Source: Gaeumannomyces sp. JS-464
Taxonomy: Eukaryota > Ascomycota > Sordariomycetes > Magnaporthales > Magnaporthaceae
Direction: 5' to 3'
NCBI GenBank assembly: GCA_002197995.1
Contig: NGZR01000008.1
Span: forward strand, 248,001-312,000
DNA length: 64,000 nucleotides
A program made the position numbers and the translations under genes. Position 1 is the stretch's first letter. Every line of letters starts with the position of its first letter. Shown here one piece after another: positions 34,202-46,416 of this stretch. A model generated the notes under the pieces. That model did no database searches and had not been told where the DNA came from. It saw only the letters and a program-made list of their open reading frames with translations.

Positions 34202-34899
34202 AAGTTTTTCCTACCACGGCCGTTTATACGCACGAGGCACGGTTGGCGTATGTATAAACGGCTGCGGTAAACGGCCCGCTTTTTTGCTTTTGCTAACTTT
34301 CGTTTAAAAGTTTTTGCCGATATTTTTGTAAAGTTTTTTTTAGCAATTTTTAAGGTTGGTTTTTTTTTTTACATGTTTTTTTCGTAGTTATACCTTTTCC
34401 ATTTAACCAAATACTTTTTAAGCTTATGTTTTAGCTTATAATTTAGGATTTTTTTAACTTTATACTTTTATTTTAAATCGATTTCCACTAATTCGTTATT
34501 TTTAAAACCTAATAACGCTAATTCGAATAAAGAAATATAAAAAACCGGGTGGGATTTTATGGTTAGCGGTAATTAAAGTTTATAATTTACGTCCGAAACC
34601 TTTTTTAATATTTTAAACGGTCCTAGTTTTTTATAGTTTAACTTATCGTTTAGTCGTTTTGTTTTAATATTTCGTCGAAAAGATAAACGCTATCCCCCTT
34701 TTTAAAAGTCGGTTTTTTAATCCTTTTTTTATTTGCTTAAATAGCTATACGGTGCCGTAGCTTTTTTAGCTTTACTTAAAAGTGTTTATATAGTTTAGTA
34801 AGCTCCGTTACTTGTATTTCCGCTATTAAAGCATGTTTTTCTGCTTTAAGTTCCTTATACGTTATAAGCGTAAACCTATAATTCGCATAAAACGGTATA

Positions 34900-37130
34900 G
34901 CTTTTATACTTTTATAAATTAAACTGTTATAAGCGAATTAAATTATAAAAATAATTATACCTAGTCGTTTTATTTATAATTAACGTAATAACGTAAATAT
35001 TGCTTTATAGTTTAATTCGTCCGCTTCGTTTGTTTATTTATTTGGGGTAATAAGTTATAAATAAAAAGTGCTTCGCTTTTAGCCTATTTGTAAGCCGTTT
35101 CCAAAACTTGCTTATAAATAGCTTATTTTTATCCGTAATTAAACGGTTTAACGTGCCGTATTCCGCTATTACATGCCTAATAAAAACGTACGCTAGCTTT
35201 ATAGCGTCGCTACTTTCTTTATATAATAAAAATAAAGCGTATTTGGTAAACCTATTTATTACTACTAATATATTATCGTACTTTACTCCAATTAACGGTT
35301 TTTTGGATTAGGAAAGTTTAATAACGAAATTTATAGTAACTTTTTGCTATGCTTTATTCGGTATTGGCAAAGGTTGTAACAACCCGTACGGTTTATACCT
35401 ATTAGCTTTGTTTTTAATACAATTTTCGCAATTTTCTATTGCGTTTTATACTTCGGCTCGGGTTTTTACGAACCCGTAATATTATTATAACCGTTTCCAC
35501 GTTTTTTTACGCTTTAATAGCCGTATACCAATTAGCTATAAATTTGTTGGATTTTTTTTAGGGTTTAAACTTTTCCTTATTGGACCGTTTTAGCGAAAAT
35601 CCTTTATGCCGGAATTAAAAATCCGTTTGGTTTTTTTGCTAGGATTATTCGTGTTTTTTTAAGTATTGCAATCTAATGGTCCGGTCGTCGGCTTAAAACG
35701 TCCGCCCGGCCGTTTTCCAACCCTTTCCGGTATTCGATTCGGATATTGTAATTTTGCAAAAACTCGTTTTAACGAACTTACCGTTTGTTTAAGTTTTTGC
35801 TTATAGTAAAATGTGTTAGGTTTTTATGGTTTATATACATTATAACCTAATGCTTTGCTTTACAAAAATATGGTCGCCATTTTTCAAATGCTCGGATAAT
35901 TGCTAAAAGTTTTTTATCGTAAATTTGGTAGTTTAACTTAAATCCATTTAGCTTTTGCGAAAAAAACGCACAGGGGTATAACCGTTTTTAATCGTTTCGT
36001 TATTCGAATTAACCGCCGATCGCGTAATCCGACGCGTCGGTTTTAACCTTAAAAGGTTTTTTTTAAATTCGGAAATGCTAATATTAGTTTTTTAATACGG
36101 CGTTTCGTAATTGCTTAAAAGCTTTTTATTTTCGCTTTTCCTAATAAAATTAATGGTTATTTTTAATAAGGTTCGTAAATAGTATGGCGATTTTGCTATA
36201 ACTACGGATAAACCGTTTGTAAAAGTTTAAAAATCCCAAAAACCCCCGTATTTCCGTAACGTTCCTAAATATAAGCCATTTTTTAACTTTTTCGAGCTTT
36301 TTAAAATTTATACAAACTTATCCAAATATAATTACGAATTTTAAAAAAGCGACTTTTTGCGAATACTATTCGCATTTTTCTAGTTTAACAACAAGCTTTA
36401 CGTTTAACAGCTTTTAAAGCACTTTATATATATGCCTGCTATATTTTTCCATCGTTTTCGAAAAAATTAAAATATCGTCCAAATACGCAAGGACGAAAAC
36501 GTCGAAGTACTCGCGTAATATATGGTTAATTATCTTTTAAAACGTGGCTAATGCGTTAATAAGCCCGAAAGTTATTACTAAAAACTCGTAATATCTAAGC
36601 TTGGTTTTAAAAGCCGTAAGCCATTTTTGGCCTTTTTTAATTCATATTAAGCTGTAAGTTTTCCGTAAATTTAAAACCGTAAAATACTAGGCTTTGCCGA
36701 GCTTATCGCGCAATTCGTCGATAAAAAGCATAAAATACCGATTTTTAATAATAGCTTCGTTTAACAATCGGTAATCGATGCACATTCGCTTCGTTCCGTT
36801 TTTTTTTTATAAAATCCCATATCCTATTAAAAAATCGGAAAGTTTAATATATCCTTTCCGTAAGTTTTTTTCCAGCTGTTTTTTTAACACCTCCTATTGC
36901 CGAAAACTAAGCTAGTACAGCTTTTAATATTTAAACTGCGTATTTGGCTTAAATTTAATTTTAAAATCGAACAATTTATATTTAAAAAGCACCGTTTTTA
37001 GGTTTTTTTTAAATAATTTCTCGTATTTATAGTATTTTTCCGGAACATTCGCAAGCCGTTTTTTAATGTTAATTGGGTTATTTTAATCGCTTTCCGCTTT
37101 GGATAATCGCGTACTCGTTAATGCTAAATG
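34900..37130 (-). pseudogene. Integrase and RT of gypsy-B copy 2, RIP-degraded
   Basis: RT reads on the minus strand at about 36900-36400 with the catalytic YLDD at 36474-36485. Integrase lies at about 35550-34950 (minus-strand complement of the frame at 35108-35311). Both correspond to copy 1. The N-terminal edge of RT is separated from protease and gag by copia-B, inserted after 37130. Confidence 0.75.
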
Positions 37131-37300
37131 TAATAAAAGTGCGCGATAATAAGCACCCGAAGTGATTAGTAATTGTTCTTTAGCTACTTTATTGGATCGC
37201 GGGTTAAGGCGCGCGCAGGCTAAAATACCAAGGCCAGTGCATAAGTTTAAAGCTGTAAAGCACCAGTTGCCACCCACGTAACTTTAAGCCACTTTTAACA
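37131..37300 (-). repeat. 3' LTR of copia-B
   Basis: Partner of 42332-42501; differences are mostly G/A and C/T. Confidence 0.92.
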
Positions 37301-37690
37301 CCCCCTCGTAAGCTATGCAACGGCTTTAAAAGCATTACGAGCACGCATTTACGTAATAACCTTCCAAGTTCGTGGTGTTTCCCTGGTTTTCCTATAAGCC
37401 GTTTATTGCGGCATTTGCTGCATTCCTAGCTAAATAACAAACCTCGCCTATCCCTCCGCCGTTAAACCTTTCGTAAAACCGTCCGCCTTTATATTGGCCG
37501 TGCTAATTAGCTTAAAGGTAAAAAGTTAACGCTTTACAGTATTAATTACCCACTTATAACGGAGGTTAATTATGCGGGTGCGGGCTAATTCCAACGGGTT
37601 TAGCACCGTCGTTTAAACGTTAGCGCTGTCCGTATACACTACGAAAGTTTCTCGCTAAAGGTATCCAATTTTTTTTAAAATGCTTTTAAT

Positions 37691-39202
37691 TTAAAGCAAA
37701 GCCCGGCTCGTTAGCAAAAGGTTAACGAACTCCGCCTCCGTCGTTAACGTCGTTACAAAAGTTTGCTTTTTTAATTGCCAGTAAACAAAACCACCCGCTA
37801 GCATAACGATTACGCCGTTTGTAAATGCTTTCGTACGGAGGCAATTAACGAACGAGGCATTTCCGTAAGCTTTTAAACCCATCGCCTCGGCGCTATAAGT
37901 AAGCCCACCAAAAGTAAACGCGAGCCTTTTAATGCTAATAATGTAGCGCTAAAAGTGCTTTAATAGTGCTAAATGCTCGTTACCGGGATTGGCGTTAACT
38001 TTTTGCAACCTTTTTACGGTATACGTAATATTAGGGCGAGTAATGCCAACGAGGTAGCTAATACTCGCTATTTCCAATTGGTAGCGCAAAACCTCCTCGT
38101 GCGGGAAAGGGTCCCAAATGATCGGCATTACAAAGCTAAAAAGCTAAAGCGTTTTTACTGCTTTAAAATCCTCCCGTCCGTATTTAATAATAATTTTATT
38201 AATATAATCGCGTTAATAAAAGCTTACAATCCTCCGTTAGCGATCTTTTATAACTTGCATGCCGAGGAACGTTTTTGCGTTACTTAAAGCGGTTATTTCG
38301 AACCGGCTACCCACTTCGTTAGCGATGGCTTTAATTTCCGTAACCGTACGAGCGGCAATTTGGAAATCGTCCACGTAAAGCAATAGCATAGCGCCCGTTT
38401 CCTTTTTGCGGTAAAAGCAAACGTTTTAATAAATCGGCTTAAAGCTAAATGCCTCGAGCTCCGAAGTAATCGTTTAATACTACCATAAAAGCGACTTGCG
38501 AAAGCCGTAAAGTGCTTTTTTTAAGCGGTAATAATAGCCTTTTTACCTAACCGGAATGCTTTAAAGTTGCTGTACGTATATTATAACGTTGCCAAGTACG
38601 ATGGCGTTAAAATAGGCAGTTACGAAGTCGAACTGGCGGCATTTAAAGTCGTTAACGGCTATAAGCATAAAAAACACCCTCGTAAATGCTGTATAAGCGA
38701 TTGCCGCGTACGTTGCAGCTTTATCCTCGCCCGGAATATCGTCGTAATTGCCGTAAACGACCCAACGCGCTTTAATTTTTTTAAAAGCGCCGTTAAGCGT
38801 TAGTTTAAGCACGTATACCCATTTGCCCGGCAGTGCTTTAACGCCCGGGGGCAATTTTTCCAGCACCCACGTGCCTTTTTTAAGTAGCGTGTTAATTTGC
38901 TTTTGCATTGCTGGCTTATAATATCGCTTGTATTCGGTTTCGTGCTTTACCGCGTTGTAATAATAGGCCGGAATATATGGTATTCCCGGCATCGTAGCGA
39001 CGCCGAAAAACGCGAGGTTGGGGATTTTAAAGCCGCCGATTTTTTGGGGCAAAACGATATCGTTATCCGGGTACGTGATGTTAACGAGTGCAAAACCCGT
39101 TTTTCGGGCAGTTTTTTCGGCAGCTTTAATATCCGTATTAAGGTTGTAAAAGCTTTCGTCGTTTTCGGCGCTTTTAAGGTTACCCGGATCTTTTTCCGCC
39201 AC
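37691..39202 (-). pseudogene. Reverse transcriptase and RNase H of copia-B
   Basis: A 213-codon open frame (38561-39202) contains KGTWVLEKLPPGVKALPGKW, KIKARWVVYGNYDD and FDFVTAYFNAIV, the N-terminal half of copia RT; FNA stands where F-L-N/H-(A/G) follows the first catalytic Asp. The second catalytic box is intact as LLLYVDDFQ (YVDD at 38366-38377). RNase H lies at 37691-37882 with ASFVNCLRTKAFTNG and TLTTEAEFVNLL. A frame break separates RT and RNase H, so it is not functional as it stands. Confidence 0.85.
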
Positions 39203-39319
39203 CTTTTTAATATTTTTAAACTCGAAGCGAGCCGTTGTAAATGCCTCCGCGGGCTCCCTCTTTTTGCAAGTTTTTAATGTTAAAACTTTATAATGCTTAA
39301 AAGCCGTTAAGCGCTCCCC

Positions 39320-42300
39320 TTAATCGCCGGTTACTCGGCGGGGGCGGCGGCCGCTTTTTGCAGGTCCTTTTTTTAAGCGCTGCGGGTACCGTAACCGCTT
39401 CGTTACCGAGCTCGGGAGTTTTTCGGGTGTTAGCATGCCCGGGCCGGCGGGCTTTTTAAGCTTTTTAAGCTTTGCAACGGCAAGCTCCTCGTCCTCCGCT
39501 TCGGTTTCCCCGGTTTTTTCCGCAGGCGATAAATCGTTATCACTTCCGAGGCCGGCAATATCGCCAGTTGCACCGGTTACCATCGTTACTATCGGTGAAA
39601 TTAGTAATTAGGCTAATATTATAAACCCAAGTGCCTATTATAAAGTAAAGGTCCTTAATAACGGCCTCGTTAACCGCATTAGTGGTAATCGCCTTTTTAA
39701 TAAAGTTATAGGGCGACTTCCGGCGCTTATTAGCGCCCTCGTTAATCCGTGCGTTACGGTAACGGAAAACCTTGTTAATACCATCCGGTTTAACTAGCAG
39801 GATTTCGTTATAAAGGCTTTCCCAGCTTATAAGCCGGCCCTTTATTACCTTAAGGGCCATTTTGTTAGTTTTGGCTTATTTGCCGTTTTTAATTAGCACT
39901 TAAGCGACCGCGCCCCAAATGCGGAAAGTACGGATTAGTGGTTGGTAATATTCCTCGTTAAAGCCGATTGCTTTTGCCCACGCCTCGTGCGGGCTTTCCT
40001 TGCCGTTAAAAGCTGTATTTAGGGTGTAGTTTAGCACCCTTTTCGCTATTTGCAAAGCATATACCCAGTACTTTTTATGCAGGCCGTTAGCGTTAATTCC
40101 GGTGCGAGCCGCGTTAAGTATAATACGGTTAGCACGTTTAACGATGCTATTTATTTCCGGGCATTACGCCGGGCTAATTTCGCAAGCTTTGTTTCGAGCA
40201 ATGCAATAAGCTTTTAGCTTTTCCGGGTTAAATTCCGTGCCACCGTCCGTATAAATTGCTTATATTTTAATGCTTAACTGGAGTTAATATTTTTTAGCTA
40301 ATTCAATTATAAACCTTCGTAAAAATCTCCGTGCTAGCTTTATTAATTGCAAAAATCACCTAGCTAAAAGTAATTACCTTATTAGTAATATAAACGGCGT
40401 AATTATATCCGCCGTATAAATAAGCGAAATAATTAATGTATCCATATAAATACGGCTTAAAAGGCGGGTAATGCGGTGGAAATAACGATTGCCGATAATT
40501 AGGTCGCTTTGCTTTCAAACACCGTTACAGGTATGCTTTAATGCCTCGAAGTAGTAACTTTAATGCTTATAACGCGGCAAGCCGTTATTACCGCCTTCTT
40601 ATTAGCATGCATTAGGCGCCGATGCATTATTACGTAAAGCACCGGGCGTTTTATCGTAATCGGTGCGTTAGCTTCGTCGGTCGGTTTCCTCCGTTAAGTG
40701 CGTTACTTAAGGCTATAAAGCCGGGGGCGCGTTTGCGGGCACGTTAACGTTAGCAATTAGTACGTTATTATTAATTTGGTAACTGTTTAACCATTTATCG
40801 TAGGCGTTACGAAATAATCGGTTTAATCGTTTTTTAAGCCTACTTTGCGCATTTTGCTAAGGTTAAAAAGGTTAAAAGGGGATTTAAGCGTAAAAATTGC
40901 TTATAAGGTAACTGTAGTAACGCCCGCCTTATTACGCTAATGCATTTAACAGTGCCTTTTTTAACGGAAACTTAAGCGCCGCCGTTAGCCGTGGTAGCGT
41001 TATAAGGGACCTCGCGCTTTTTTAGCGAGGTAAACCATTTGCGATCGTTAAAATGGTGCTTAAACGAGCCGGAATCGATTATTACGGCGTTACGGGTACT
41101 ATTAACATTGAAAGCGGTATTGGCTATGTTATATTAGTTGGCATTGCCTCGATTAACCGGCATACTACCAGTATGGTCGGCAGCCCTCGGGTTAGCTATA
41201 GCCTCGTTAGCTGCCTTATTACCTCGCTAAAAGCGCCGCTCCGGATATTTACCTTCCAAACCTCCTTAAGCTTAGGGTGTAAAAGCTAGCAGTTATCGTT
41301 ACCGCTTTTATAATGCTTACCGCACTTATCGTGTGGGGAGCACGCGAAACGATAGTGCAACCCTTTTTTTACAGGGTTTTAGCTTTTAAAATCCCTCCGG
41401 CTTTTTGTTAGTGTTAGCTATGGCCCTCGACTTCGAGGCCTTTATAACCGCCGTATTTTCGAGCACTTTCGAAATAAAGTTAGCGGGAGTGCGGCGCTCG
41501 CCCTTACAACTCCCTAAAGCTATACCACCGAAAAGGTAAGTGGCGCTAAGCCCGTTAAAAGGCTCCTTATAAGCATCCGATCCGGAATGTTAATATTGGC
41601 TTAATTTAAAGCCTACTTTACTTGTAGCCAACGGTTCGTATACTTTTTAACGTTACCGTTAAACTTTTTTACCGAATTGTATAATGTTCGTTAATTAGGC
41701 GTCGAAACGGCCGTTAGCGGTAATTCCAATGGTGTTAACTACCTTGTTTTAAAAAGCCTTTAAGTCCTAATTTTCGTCGTTTTTAAGGCGGTCCTAACCG
41801 GCCTTTTCCAAGTCCGTAGTTACTTTTTCGATACTGTTACGGATGCAATACCATGTTAATATCCTCCTAAAAGCCCATAATTATACAGCTTCGTAATTTT
41901 CCGCTCCAACCGGTTTAGCCGGAAGGTTAGCAATATAAAGGAAATGTTACGGGAAGCGGTTAAATGCACCCGGATAATGCGCTTTCATATTTCCAGGTTA
42001 AAAGGCCTTAATAAGTCCGGGACTTTCATTGCGACTTCGCGGTATTCCGCCATTTTGGCGACTTTGTTAGCACTTTTAACGCGTACAAAGGCGTTAAATT
42101 GCAAGGGAAATGGTGCTTTAACGCTAAAAGGGTTATCGTTATTACTTTGTTATAGTTGCTAATCGGCGCCGAACGCGGCCTTGTTAATTGTCGTTTAACG
42201 GTTTTTTAACTGCTGCGCCTCGCCCGTAATCCACGGCGGGAGAACGCAAGCAACGGGAAATAACTCGTGCACCGTTAATCTCTTTTAATTAGGTAGAAAT
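39320..42300 (-). pseudogene. gag and integrase of copia-B, RIP-degraded
   Basis: Open fragments at 39540-39860 and 39320-39583 cover the integrase C-terminus and the variable linker before RT, ending in a charged KLKKLKKPAG segment. Near 41330-41270 the minus strand reads CGKHYKSGNDNC then LLHPKLKEV, resembling the Cys/His knuckle of copia gag. The region between is broken by stops. Boundaries are approximate. Confidence 0.6.
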
Positions 42301-42309
42301 ATCGTTAAC

Positions 42310-42331
42310 GGTAGCGCGAGGGCTTATAACC
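42310..42331 (-). other. Half-tRNA primer-binding site of copia-B
   Basis: Directly inside the 5' LTR the minus strand reads GGTTATAAGCCC. With one G-to-A change reversed this is complementary to GGGCTCATAACC, the anticodon stem-loop (CAU) of initiator tRNA-Met. The match extends towards the D-arm (GGTAGCGCGAG on the plus strand). Drosophila copia uses the same internal, half-tRNA type of primer site. Confidence 0.65.
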
Positions 42332-42501
42332 TGATGGAAGTGCGCGATAACAAGCACCCGAAGTGATTGGTAATTGTTTTTTAGCTACTTTACTGGATCG
42401 CGGGCTAGGGCGCGCGTAAGCCAAAATACCAGGGCCAGTGCATAGGTTTAAAGCTGTAAGGCACCAGTTGCTACCCACGTAACTCCAGGCCACTTTTAAT
42501 A
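42332..42501 (-). repeat. 5' LTR of copia-B
   Basis: Begins TGATGGAAGTG, the less mutated version of the start seen at 37131, and ends CACTTTTAATA. Confidence 0.92.
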
Positions 42502-42506
42502 AAATG

Positions 42507-45110
42507 CAAAAATGGACTGCTAAATTTTGCTACCGTTATAACCTTTTTCGTTGCTTTTTATGCTTACGGTTTAAAGTTCGTAATTGGTAAACCGTTTTAA
42601 TTATTTATAATTTCCTTTATTAAATTTGGCCGGTGGTTTAATTTATCCGTAAATTGCTTTTTTTAAGCCAAAAAATCCCGAAAATAACGTTTCCTTTCTT
42701 TATATCCAGTTTGTCCAATATAACAGTAACGTTTTCCCCATTCCGGGTGCGTAATATTACTAGCTATATTTTCTGGTCGATTTATCCCTTATTATAAGCG
42801 ATAAGTATTTTTTCGACCGTTTTTAATTAGTACGGTTGGTATTTCCGCTTTATAAGAATCCTATACCGTTTAACCGCTTATAGCGATATATAATCGCTTT
42901 ATACTTCGCAATCGATTATCATTTTAACCTTTTTCCTTTAATATTCCATCCGAAATGTTAATAAATCGTACGATCGATTTGATTTTGCCATCGCGAAGGT
43001 TTTTATTAGTTTTTCCTTTTTCCCATTTCGTGCTTTTCGCTTGGGTAATCTTTTTAGTTTTTTGGTAAAAGGAACGAATACCGTACGTTCGTCCTTTTAT
43101 CCGGGTTAAACGAAACGTACGCTCGCGTAATCCCCTAATGCTAAACTTTCGCCTTTTATAATATGTGCTTTTTGCATTTCGCAATTTCGCATTTTCCTTA
43201 ATCGAATATCTTAGTAATATATAACATTAAATATCGTTCGCTAGGTTTAAAAACCGCGGTAAATTTACTAATCCGGGCTAATTCTTACCGTAGCAATTAA
43301 AATGCCAAACGGGGTTTAACTTTTAGCTCGCTTTCCAATTTTCGTAAAAAGAAATCGTATTTAAGCTTAGGTTGCAAATGAAATTTGCATTTCCCGTAAA
43401 TACATTTTGCTTAAAAAAAATGCAAATGTTTAAAATGTTTTATAGTAATATTAAAGTGGTTTTTAAAATTTAGCGCAATTTGTTTTAACTCGCTTACGTC
43501 GTCGAACTTATAACTAGCATACTTAACTTCCTGCTAGTTGTTAAACCACGATAAAAGTTAGCCATTATTTCCGTCCGCCGGGGTGGCGTAACATAATAAG
43601 CCATTTGGGTGTTTTAAAACCTTAACGTTTTAAAAGCATTTAAATACGTCGAGTGGCGTAAAAACGCGCTAGCCTTTTTAACTTTCGCGAATTATAAATA
43701 TAAAAGCTGCGTTATTTAAGCTTTTTACGTACTTTTAAAACTCGGTTATCCTTATATTTCGACCATTTTAATTTATTTCCGCGTTAATATCGAGGTTTTC
43801 CGCTTTTCGAAAAAGGTATGTTTGGTTTAAAGGCTTTTTTGGGCTTTTTTTTCCTTTAAACCATTTGCTAAGGTTGCTTTTTTTTAAATTTTACGAAAAG
43901 CGGCGTCGTTTTTTCCTTTTAAATCCGTAAACCCGAAAGCGACGCGCTGCTTTTTTTTGCTATTATACTTAAACTTTGTGGTTTTAAACATGCAAACGTT
44001 TTATGGTTTTCGAAAATACCACTTGGTAACCTTTTTATCGAATTGGTATATAATGTACGATTTATCGTAGTAGTACGTCCAGCTAAACGTTTTTTCCGAA
44101 ATATAACCCTTTCCGTGTTAAGTTTTTTTACGCTCGTTAAAAGTTCGCTATTTGGCGGTTATTATCCCGCTAAAGGCAGTTGGTTTTTATATAGCTAGCT
44201 TAGCCGCATTTAAAACATTTCCCGTTTTTCGGGTTTTATTTTAGTTTTTTATATTGCTTTTACTAGTACGCAGCTTTTACGCTAAAGTTTATAAGGCTTA
44301 AATGCGTGCCGTATGCTATAATTGGCTGTTATTTAGCTTTTTTTTAGTTAGCTTTGTTTTGCACCATTTTTTTTATTTATAGCCTTTTTTTCCTATTGCC
44401 GTTCGTATAATTTATTGCTAATGCGGACCGCGTTTCGAACGTAATTCGTAAAAAACTCGGGGCGATTTTGCTTTGCGAGTTTATCCTTTACATCCTCGCG
44501 CAATCCGTTGTAAAAGTGCAATATTAACGTAGCGTCGCTCCAGTTAAGCTTAATATTAATCCGTTAAAAGTCCGCTGCGTACTTAGCCGCAAGCCCTCGC
44601 TATTTAAAAGCTAGCAGGTTTTTTCGGCGATTCGGGTTTCGTCGACTATTCCGAACACTTCCCCGACCTTCTTTCCGAAAGTTTCGAAATTGGCGAAAAT
44701 AAGCTTAATAGCTTTTTGGTTACCTTCGTACCTTTTAAGGTAATCGCTTTAGGTCGGTTAAAACCACTTTTTTATTTTGCCGTCCAGCTTAATGGCAGCG
44801 TAAGCAACCTTTTATTCCTCGCTTACAAACTGCTATTCGTAAAACTTAAAATAACTTTTGCATTCGGTAAAAAACGTTTTAAGCTTGCTGTTTTCCCTTT
44901 CGTAACATCCGGGAACGGGAATTTGTACGTTTTAATTGCGATAAGTGCTTTAAAAACGCTAACTTCGTAGTAAATTGCTTTACCTCGTCCTAGCTTTTAG
45001 CGATTTTAACCGTTATAAGTTTAAAAAGGCTGGCCGTATTAGCGGCTTCGTTAAGGTCGTACTTAACACCGTTAAAGGTAAAAACCGTGGTTTTTTCCTT
45101 TTTAAGCTTT
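42507..45110 (-). pseudogene. gag and protease region of gypsy-B copy 2, RIP-degraded
   Basis: Homologous to 12.3-14.9 kb. The zinc knuckle at 44176-44217 reads CFKCG-stop-ASYIKTNC, with Gln lost to a stop and His to Tyr. The start codon reads ATA instead of ATG at about 45110. Confidence 0.7.
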
Positions 45111-45176
45111 TTACTGCTGCTTATTATAGCTAAGCTATCCTCCTTTCGACGAGGTACTAAATAGGATTAGTTAAAA

Positions 45177-45646
45177 TGTCATAATTAAAGGTTTGCTTTT
45201 AAAGTAGGGCACCTCGGGAAGGGGGGGGGGGGGGGGGGGGGGTGGAAAGGATAATATCGCTAATGCTAATAACAAAAAATCACGTAACTTAAAAGGACAA
45301 TTTAATTGTTTGCTTTAAAGGATGCCTAAAAGTTAACTTAAATTAACTAATGCCGAAGCTTTAATTAAAGCTACCTAAAACAGTAGGAAATCCATCCTTT
45401 ATATATACGCTGCTTTTTGCTTTGCGTTAAGTTAAATTTGTAACTTTATTATAAATTTACAAATCCTTTTTGGATTTGTTACTTTATTACAAATCCACAA
45501 ATCCCACCTTGGATTTATTGCTTTGCTACAAATCCACAAAATCCCTCCTGGTCCACGTAACCCCACGTAACCGGAGCGGGGCGGAGGCACCACTTCGGGG
45601 CCCCTTTTGCCTTACTATCCTAGGGGCCTGCATGCTAATCGTAACA
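45177..45646 (-). repeat. 5' LTR of gypsy-B copy 2
   Basis: 470 bp, with a run of 22 G at 45221-45242 and three units of the ~45-bp internal repeat. Confidence 0.9.
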
Positions 45647-45651
45647 CCGGG

Positions 45652-46000
45652 TTTTAAAAGTCCCGAAAACCTTCCAGCTTAAACCCCGGCCCCACCCTTT
45701 TATCGGCATACTCGCCGGCCGAACGCACTACTACTACCCGCAGCGCTTACAACGCTTTGGCGTATATACATACGCCTTACCGCCGATCGCCCGCTTATTA
45801 ACAAAGAGCGCCGGAACGCGGCCCGACCTCCGTATGTTTTCGGGTTTAATTTTGCTAGCCGCCGGATAGCAATTTGTAGCTTAATGTTTAGCTTAAGTAA
45901 CGCTAGCACGTTATATGCCCCTTGGGAAGCAGGGACTGGTAAATCCCGACTTGTTAACGTTAAATATACTTTTTTCTCTTTTTCTTTTTCTTTTTTGCTA
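45652..46000 (+). mobile_element. Displaced 3' end of the right LINE arm
   Basis: Inverted match to 29000-29340 (for example ccgatcgcccgcttatta and tgccccttgggaagcaggga). It ends in a TTTCTCTTTTTCTTTTTC tract that corresponds to the GAGAGA tract of the left arm. It belongs before 32620 in the arm; gypsy-B copy 2 separates them. Confidence 0.8.
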
Positions 46001-46016
46001 GTTTGTCCCACTTACT

Positions 46017-46416
46017 AGTAAACCACGTTAATTTAAAAGGACAATTTAATTGCTTACTTTAAAAAATGCTTATAAGCTAACTTAAATTAACTAATATAAA
46101 GGCTTTAATTAAACTACCTAAAATAAAAGGAAATCCATTTTTTATATGCACGCTGCTTTTTTCCTTAATAGCTTTTAAATTTATAACTTTGTTTTTAATT
46201 ACCACAAATTTAAAATCCTTTTTGGATTTATCGTTTTGTCTTTAGTTACCATAAATCCACAAATCCTTTTTGGATTTGTCGCTTTATCCCTGGTTATTAT
46301 AAATCCATACATCCTTTTTAAATTACGTAACTCCCACGTGTCCTGGTGCGGGGCAAGGGCACTGTTTGGGGCCCTTCCCGTCTGGTTGTTTTAGGGCTTG
46401 CATGCTGGTCGTAACA
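46017..46416 (-). repeat. Truncated gypsy-B-type LTR
   Basis: Matches the gypsy-B LTR from its aaatcacgtaacttaaaagg segment to the end (...catgctggtcgtaaca at 46416). The first ~70 bp, including the G-run, are missing. POL12 coding sequence starts immediately to the right, so this LTR marks the break in that gene. Confidence 0.75.

Larger units (their letters stand above)
37131..42501 (-). mobile_element. Ty1/copia LTR retrotransposon copia-B (5.4 kb)
   Basis: Short 170-bp LTRs (37131-37300 and 42332-42501) flank the element, with the perfect TSD AAATG (37126-37130, 42502-42506). The LTR starts TGATGGAAGTG and ends CACTTTTAACA. A purine tract (cgaggggg on the minus strand) abuts the left LTR and a half-tRNA primer site abuts the right one, giving minus orientation. 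RT and RNase H are at about 39.2-37.7 kb, and integrase and gag lie upstream to 42.3 kb. It is nested in gypsy-B copy 2 and less degraded than its host. Confidence 0.93.
32621..45646 (-). mobile_element. Ty3/gypsy LTR retrotransposon gypsy-B, copy 2, with nested copia-B
   Basis: LTRs at 32621-33266 and 45177-45646 flank the element, with the perfect TSD CCGGG (32616-32620 and 45647-45651). It shows the same layout and orientation as copy 1. Removing copia-B (37131-42501) and the 181-bp insert in the left LTR leaves about 7.46 kb, matching copy 1 at 7.38 kb. The RT box is still YLDD (36474-36485), although frames are broken elsewhere. It is inserted in the 3' UTR of the right LINE arm. Confidence 0.92.

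Noticed and set aside
46015..46030. pogo TIR-like GTAAACCACGT next to the truncated LTR
   Set aside because: The same bases align with the gypsy-B LTR (AAATCACGT), and no pogo interior follows; chance similarity is sufficient.
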